Assembly (NCBI GenBank): GCA_003219925.1
Contig: QHQU01000063.1
Span: 1-10,174, forward strand
Direction of reading: 5' to 3'
DNA from: Verrucomicrobiota bacterium
Lineage (GTDB): Bacteria > Verrucomicrobiota > Verrucomicrobiia > Chthoniobacterales > UBA10450
Length of the DNA: 10,174 nt
The number at the start of each line of letters is the position of its first letter. The stretch's first letter is position 1. Positions 6,474 through 10,174 of the stretch are shown in pieces. Both the position numbers and the translations under genes were made by a program. The notes under the pieces were generated by a model. That model was given only the letters and a program-made list of their open reading frames with translations. It had not been told where the DNA came from and made no database searches.

Positions 6474-6515
6474 TGCTCAATGTTGGGTGTTGAGTGTTGG
6501 GCCTTGGGTGCTCGG
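6474..6515. repeat. Degenerate 7-bp tandem repeat
   Basis: Six consecutive heptamers resemble TGTTGGG; two are exact (6481-6487 and 6495-6501) and the others differ at one to three positions (for example TGTTGAG and CCTTGGG). The array ends just before the 3' end of the DUF6941-like gene at 6530. I know similar TGTTGGG/TGTTGAG-type stretches as common intergenic fillers in several bacterial groups. No function is evident. Confidence 0.55.
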
Positions 6516-6529
6516 CGTTTTGTTCGCCT

Positions 6530-6934
6530 TTACTTCGCCACCACTCGCACCACTGGCAACGGAAAACGCAATCGCAGTTCGTCCTGCAGATAAATCTCGA
6601 CGTGATGCAGCCCGAATTGTTGGAACTGCACCCCGCCAAAGTAATGGACGTTGGTGGCATGCCCTTCCATCTCCTTTAACTCAAAATCCACCTCCGCCTG
6701 CGCCAGCACCTGTTGCTCATCTACCCCGACGATGCGTGAGCGCTGCTTGAATCTCCCCGCGCCGCTGCACCAGCGCGACCAGATGCAGAGTCGCATGCAG
6801 GTGATTGGTAATTGCGGGGCCGGTACGATGTTGATGACGCCTACCAGTGTCTGCATGCCATTGAATTCGTGCCGGACGTCCTCACACAGCACGCAGCTTT
6901 GCAGATCGGGCAGGATAACATCGGTCGCAGCCAT
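6530..6934 (-). CDS. DUF6941-like hypothetical protein
   Basis: The 134-residue protein has no signal peptide and no membrane segment. Its N-terminal half, SCVLCEDVRHEFNGMQTLVG followed by VINIV, resembles the opening of DUF6941 proteins, which typically read CEDVR...G..SLVG, followed by a proline-rich turn and LCIWSRW. The rest alternates short hydrophobic stretches (VDFELKEM, VHYFGGVQF, HVEIYLQDELRLRFPLPVV), which suggests a small beta-sandwich. The function of the family is unknown to me. It begins 3 nt after the uppP stop codon, so it is very probably co-transcribed and translationally coupled with uppP. Four cysteines are present but not in a recognisable metal motif. The family call is from memory of the motif and is moderate; that it is a real gene is well supported by the tight operon spacing and protein-like composition. 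Confidence 0.65.
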   Translation of the reverse strand: MAATDVILPDLQSCVLCEDVRHEFNGMQTLVGVINIVPAPQLPITCMRLCIWSRWCSGAGRFKQRSRIVGVDEQQVLAQAEVDFELKEMEGHATNVHYFGGVQFQQFGLHHVEIYLQDELRLRFPLPVVRVVAK

Positions 6935-6937
6935 TTC

Positions 6938-7798
6938 TTAAATCAAACCGCGCATTAGCAGCGCGAATAACACTACCGCCAAAACGATCCGATAAATTGC
7001 GAAAGGCGCGAAGCCGCGCGCCCGCACCCAGTTCATAAACCAGGCGACAACGCCCAACGCCACCACAAATGAAACAATTGCGCCAATCATTAGCACCACC
7101 CAATTGTGCCCGGTCATGACCAGAGGCGCGAGTCTTGTTTCATCGCCGCCATGCCGCAAGGTCTTGAGCAAATCGTAACCGGTCGCAACCACCATTGTCG
7201 GCATCGAAAGGAAAAACGAAAATTCCAACGCCGCGCTTCGGGAGAGGCCGGCTAACTGACCGGCCGCAATGGTTGACATCGAACGTGATGTCCCTGGAAA
7301 AACCGCCGATGTAATCTGAGCAAGACCGATCCAAGCTGCCTGAGGCAAAGACATTTCTTCCATTCGCAGCGTGTGCGGATTGCGACAAAGTGCGTCCACC
7401 AACCACATGATGATGCCACCAATAAACAGCGCCCACGCCATCACCCAAAGATTTTCCAGGTTGTGCCCGATTTGTTTTTTCAAAAGAAACGATGGCACCG
7501 CGGTGATAACAAAGGCGATGATGGTGAGACCAAGTGGATGGGTAAAGATGTTGCGGTCTCCGCTTTCGCCGCGTGGGAAGGTTGAAAGAAATTTCAGGAT
7601 CCGGTTCCAAAAATAAACCGGCAGCGCCAGGATTGCTCCCAGCTGAATCACAATCGTGTACATCTTCCAATAAGCGTCATGTAGATCGAGACGCAGTAGC
7701 GCTTCAACGATCCGGAGATGAGCGGTCGAGCTGACCGGTAAAAATTCCGTTAGTCCTTCGACAACCCCGAGTAAAATGGACAAAAGAAAATCGTTCAC
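6938..7798 (-). CDS. uppP: Undecaprenyl-diphosphatase UppP (BacA)
   Basis: UppP is an integral membrane phosphatase that converts undecaprenyl diphosphate to the monophosphate, recycling the lipid carrier for cell-wall and glycan synthesis; overproduction gives bacitracin resistance. The 286-residue protein carries the first motif EGLTEFLPVSSTAHL (14-28), with E14 and E18 spaced as ExxxE, and H27. The second motif is FPGTSRSMSTIAAG (167-180), with the catalytic-type R172, followed by ALEFSFFLSMP. The C-terminal YRIVLAVVLFALL is also typical. Hydrophobic segments throughout fit about eight membrane helices. The position after SSTAH is L where many homologues have L or A, so nothing key is missing. 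The start is GTG at 7798 with only a weak Shine-Dalgarno (GGGTAGAG is too far). The DUF6941-like gene follows with 3 nt between. Confidence 0.96.
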   Translation of the reverse strand: MNDFLLSILLGVVEGLTEFLPVSSTAHLRIVEALLRLDLHDAYWKMYTIVIQLGAILALPVYFWNRILKFLSTFPRGESGDRNIFTHPLGLTIIAFVITAVPSFLLKKQIGHNLENLWVMAWALFIGGIIMWLVDALCRNPHTLRMEEMSLPQAAWIGLAQITSAVFPGTSRSMSTIAAGQLAGLSRSAALEFSFFLSMPTMVVATGYDLLKTLRHGGDETRLAPLVMTGHNWVVLMIGAIVSFVVALGVVAWFMNWVRARGFAPFAIYRIVLAVVLFALLMRGLI

Positions 7799-7870
7799 TG
7801 TGAGAGCTCTACCCTTTCGTTCGTGCTTTCGCTACAATGGCAGGAGCGTCATCTTCAGCGTGTCCATGGT

Positions 7871-7884
7871 CAAAATTAATTTTG
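7871..7884. promoter_or_regulatory. 14-bp perfect AT-rich palindrome upstream of uppP
   Basis: CAAAATTAATTTTG is perfectly self-complementary and lies 73 bp before the uppP start, and 38 bp before the epimerase remnant's ATG. Its position in a divergent intergenic gap would suit a regulator binding site. It is similar in style to the CAAAATTTTG palindrome before purA, but two cases do not make a regulon. The evidence is structural only. Confidence 0.3.
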
Positions 7885-7921
7885 CCTGGTCCTCAACCGA
7901 ACCTCATTGTCGGCTCTCGCG

Positions 7922-8221
7922 ATGAAGCTTTTCATTACCGGAATCTGCGACTTTGTAGGTAGTTCACTCGTCAGCTGGTTTCATGAACACCGGCCTTCTT
8001 TCAAGATTAGCGGGATCGATGACTTCGCCAGGCCCGGGAGCGAGATCAATCGTTCGCACTTGCGCTCACGAGGAATCACCGTCCAGCACGCCGATATTCG
8101 GAACGCCTCAGACTTCGAGAGCCTTCCTGCAGTTGATTGGGTAATCGACGCGGCTGCCAACCCAAGCGTGCTTAGCAAAGGCGACTATCAAAAGAAATCG
8201 AGTGAAGCCACCGAGGGTTGA
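7922..8221 (+). pseudogene. Truncated NAD-dependent epimerase (CDP-paratose 2-epimerase-like) remnant
   Basis: The 99 codons from the ATG at 7922 encode a recognisable Rossmann N-terminus: MKLFITGICDFVGSSL, then SGIDDFARPGSEINR, ADIRNASDFESLPAVDW and VIDAAANPSVL. This is the pattern of CDP-paratose/CDP-tyvelose 2-epimerase-like SDR proteins, which run to about 340-370 residues. Similarity stops after PSVL (residue 84), and a short unrelated tail ends at TGA. The Rossmann motif is also damaged: residue 10 is D where the second glycine of GxxGxxG is expected (TGICGFVG). The catalytic YxxxK region is absent. A longer in-frame start at TTG 7907 adds five unlikely residues. I read this as a decayed gene whose 3' part was lost, near a functional sugar epimerase. 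A short functional protein is unlikely. Confidence 0.75.
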
Positions 8222-8356
8222 GCGCTGGTTTCGCTCGTTCCTGGTTAATGGAATCGGGTTGTGATGCGATGCCCTCAACCGTCGATTTCGAAGAAACCTT
8301 CGGACAAACTTGCCCTTTGTCTTTTACCCGGTTGGAAGTATTTTACGGACAGGCAA
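8222..8356. other. Unassigned spacer between epimerase remnant and GDP-mannose epimerase gene
   Basis: I find no believable gene here. An open frame crosses it (8218-8481, +), but its product resembles nothing and its second half is antisense to the epimerase gene. The spacer may hold the junction of the deletion that shortened the remnant, but no repeat or recognisable end marks it. Confidence 0.5.
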
Positions 8357-9367
8357 TCATGCCGAGATGCTGGTGCAGTTCTTGGCGTTCGCCTTCGGCG
8401 AACCCTTTGTCATCTCATCATAGATCCAGCGATAGGTGGGTTCCAACCCATTGCGTAGCTTTGTCGCCGGCTCCCAATTAAAAATTTTCTGGATTAGCGT
8501 GTTATCGCTGTTACGACCGTTTACTCCTTTGGGCGCTCTCAGATTGTAGTTCCGTTTTAGTTTTACGCCCCCGATTTCCTCCACCATGTCGACTAGCTGA
8601 TTGATACTAACGAGTTCACTACTGCCGAGGTTTAGCGGCTCGACGAAATCGCCGTCCATGATCATTTGTGTCCCCTTCACGCAGTCATCAATCCACATGA
8701 AGCTGCGCGTCTGATGGCCGTCGCCCCAGATCTCAATCTCATGATTTCCGCTAAGCTTTGCCTCAATTACTTTGCGGCAGATCGCCGCCGGTGCCTTCTC
8801 CCGGCCACCAGCATAGGTCCCCTGTGGCCCATAGACGTTGTGATAACGCGCCACGCGGGTTTCCAACCCGAAGTCTTCGCGAAAGTGCCGGCACATTCGT
8901 TCAGAAAATAATTTTTCCCAACCGTAGCCGTCCTCAGGCATCGCCGGATAGGCATCTTCTTCTTTCAGAGCGGTGACGTTCGGATTGGTTTGTTTATCGG
9001 CTGCGTAAACACAAGCCGAAGAGGAGTAGAAGAAACGCGAAACTCCCGCTTCTTTTGCCATCATCAGCATGTGGGTGTTCACCAGCACGCTCAACATGCA
9101 AAGTGCCTTGTTATTCTCGATGAAACCCATTCCGCCCATATCGGCGGCAAGGTTATAGATTAATGAGACATCCCGGACCGCGCGCTCACACGCATCCTTG
9201 CCACAAAGATCCAACTGCAAGTTTTCGGCTTCCGGAAAAACCTGATACCATTCCTGCAACGGCTTGATATCGACCGCGCGCACCTCGTTACCCTCGCGCA
9301 GTAAATTGGCGACGAGATGGCCCCCGATAAAGCCGCCCGCTCCGGTAACAAGGAGTCGCTCTGACAT
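8357..9367 (-). CDS. GDP-mannose 3,5-epimerase
   Basis: This SDR enzyme converts GDP-D-mannose to GDP-L-galactose (and GDP-L-gulose) by epimerising C3 and C5 with NAD. In plants it serves ascorbate and cell-wall synthesis; in bacteria a role in surface polysaccharide is likely. The 336-residue protein begins with VTGAGGFIGGHL (G9, G12, G15, Rossmann). NLAADMGGMGF (72-82), SSSACVY (115-121), YGWEK (148-152), HNVYGPQGTYAGGREKAPAA (176-195) and WGDGHQTRSFMWID (214-227) are close to plant GME. C119, Y148, K152 and K191 have exactly the spacing of the Arabidopsis catalytic residues C145, Y174, K178 and K217. GRNSDN (284-289) is also family-typical. The last 16 residues are a non-conserved tail. 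The ATG at 9367 is preceded by pyrimidine-rich sequence, so no Shine-Dalgarno is visible. It lies beside the epimerase remnant and downstream of mutL on the same strand, with 111 bp between. Confidence 0.92.
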   Translation of the reverse strand: MSERLLVTGAGGFIGGHLVANLLREGNEVRAVDIKPLQEWYQVFPEAENLQLDLCGKDACERAVRDVSLIYNLAADMGGMGFIENNKALCMLSVLVNTHMLMMAKEAGVSRFFYSSSACVYAADKQTNPNVTALKEEDAYPAMPEDGYGWEKLFSERMCRHFREDFGLETRVARYHNVYGPQGTYAGGREKAPAAICRKVIEAKLSGNHEIEIWGDGHQTRSFMWIDDCVKGTQMIMDGDFVEPLNLGSSELVSINQLVDMVEEIGGVKLKRNYNLRAPKGVNGRNSDNTLIQKIFNWEPATKLRNGLEPTYRWIYDEMTKGSPKANAKNCTSISA

Positions 9368-9444
9368 TCGGAAATCTATGAGGGGAAAGGGGGCTGTAAA
9401 ACGCCTTTCGCGAGTTGCAGAACGGCCCGGATAGCAAAGCGCGG

Positions 9445-9462
9445 ATTGGAAGCAACTCCAAT
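9445..9462. terminator. Small hairpin downstream of mutL
   Basis: ATTGGA (9445-9450) and TCCAAT (9457-9462) form a perfect 6-bp stem with a 6-nt loop, 17 nt past the mutL stop on the minus strand. There is no T-tract, so a terminator role is only possible. The rest of the 9368-9478 gap shows nothing else I can name. Confidence 0.25.
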
Positions 9463-9478
9463 TCTCGGCACGGTCATT

Positions 9479-10174
9479 CTAGACTTTTCGCCCGAATTTC
9501 TTTTCCAATTCGGCGTGCGAAATTTGGATCATGGTGGGCCGGCCGTGGGGACAGCAGTAGGGCAGATCGCAGGCCAGCAAATCGCGAATTAGTTTCTCGA
9601 TTTCGGGATAACGCAACGGATCGTTGGCTTTGACGGCGTGACGGCAAACGGTTTTCGCGATCATGTCTTCGCCCAGACGCAGAGGCGAACTGCTGCGGCT
9701 GGTCGTTATTAATTCGTCGATCACTTTGCGCAAGAATCCCGCAGCATCCGCGATTTCGAGAAAGGCTGGCAGGGTATCGACCCGAAAACTGTTGGCGCCG
9801 AAGTTTTCAACTCCAATTCCCATTTTCTGCAACGTTGCGACATTACGTTCGACCCATTCCGCATCGCGCGGCGGCAACGAAAAGATCTGCGGCAATAGCA
9901 TGCGCTGCGACGGCACTCCCTGCTCTTCCATCCGTCGGCGCAATTCCTCGAACAAAATTCGCTCGTGTGCGGCGTGTTGATCCACCAAAACGAGCCCGTC
10001 GGAATTTTCCATCAGCACGTAAAGACGGTTGAGCACGCCGATGATTTGAAATTGCTGATCACGCTGCGGTTCGATTTGGGGTTCAGGACGATTGCTATCA
10101 CTCGGGCGCGAATCGTTGCCCAGCGACGGTGGTGGCGCTACCATCGGTTGATCCGGCACCGCGAACCTGGAGGG
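9479..10174 (-). CDS. mutL: DNA mismatch repair protein MutL, C-terminal part (N-terminus beyond right edge)
   Basis: MutL couples mismatch recognition by MutS to strand incision. The frame stays open to the window edge, so the N-terminal ATPase is outside and about 231 codons are visible. The first 40 or so residues are the proline-rich linker (VAPPPSLGND and onward). The C-terminal dimerisation/endonuclease domain then starts at QIIGVLNRLYVLMEN. DQHAAHERILFE is the metal-binding nuclease motif DQHA(x)2E(x)4E. Supporting motifs are VCRHAVKAND, the CPHGRP motif (in CCPHGRPT) and the terminal FGRK. These show a nicking-competent MutL, as in bacteria that lack MutH, unlike the Escherichia coli protein. 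A GTG at 10157-10159 is in frame but lies in the linker and is not the true start. Confidence 0.95.
   Translation of the reverse strand, partial: PSRFAVPDQPMVAPPPSLGNDSRPSDSNRPEPQIEPQRDQQFQIIGVLNRLYVLMENSDGLVLVDQHAAHERILFEELRRRMEEQGVPSQRMLLPQIFSLPPRDAEWVERNVATLQKMGIGVENFGANSFRVDTLPAFLEIADAAGFLRKVIDELITTSRSSSPLRLGEDMIAKTVCRHAVKANDPLRYPEIEKLIRDLLACDLPYCCPHGRPTMIQISHAELEKKFGRKV

Noticed and set aside
6474..6515. Possible CRISPR array
   Set aside because: Units are 7 bp, contiguous and degenerate, with no spacers; no cas gene is present.
7140..7670. 176-aa minus-strand frame within uppP
   Set aside because: It is an alternative frame of uppP; the uppP frame has both catalytic motifs and the expected hydrophobic pattern.
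8218..8481. 87-aa plus-strand frame after the epimerase remnant, possibly its lost C-terminal part
   Set aside because: It has no SDR motif such as YxxxK, and its second half is antisense to the GDP-mannose epimerase gene.
1..10174. Defence system, prophage, biosynthetic cluster, tRNA or rRNA
   Set aside because: No transposase, integrase, nuclease-helicase module, assembly-line enzyme, cloverleaf or rRNA-like stretch was seen; the gene set is housekeeping plus sugar-nucleotide genes.

Overview
The window looks like chromosomal DNA from a GC-rich, probably Gram-negative soil-type bacterium. Verrucomicrobiota (Spartobacteria/Chthoniobacterales-like) is my best guess. It rests on protein style, frequent GTG/TTG starts with weak or absent Shine-Dalgarno sequences, and many short palindromic intergenic elements. 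No rRNA or marker gene confirms this. Most of the window is housekeeping genes, with one patch of sugar-nucleotide genes.

Layout from left to right: a left-truncated queA (-) is divergent from a family 4 uracil-DNA glycosylase (+). A 119-bp element bounded by inverted repeats separates the glycosylase from a convergent squalene/phytoene synthase gene (-), which carries an apparent 66-bp in-frame palindromic insertion. A hemW-type radical SAM gene (+) is divergent from the synthase. A 120-bp element with 30-bp perfect inverted arms follows, then the coupled pair purA-uppS (-). Upstream of purA are a structured leader and, on the + strand, an unlisted 47-aa DUF3309-like membrane peptide (6219-6362). 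A hairpin cluster and degenerate heptamer repeats lead to a second - strand pair, uppP followed by a DUF6941-like gene. A truncated epimerase remnant (+), a full GDP-mannose 3,5-epimerase (-) and the C-terminal part of mutL (-) close the window.

Functional links: uppS makes the C55 prenyl diphosphate carrier and uppP recycles it, so two steps of the lipid-carrier cycle for peptidoglycan and surface glycans sit about 2 kb apart. The squalene/phytoene synthase draws on the same C15 isoprenoid pool. The GDP-mannose epimerase and the epimerase remnant suggest surface-glycan sugar synthesis. Family 4 UDG and an endonuclease-type MutL are DNA repair genes; queA is tRNA modification, hemW haem-related and purA purine synthesis.

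I found no CRISPR array, tRNA, rRNA, transposase, phage gene or clear new multi-gene system. The most interesting non-gene content is the set of short palindromic elements, especially the one that seems to have entered the synthase reading frame.
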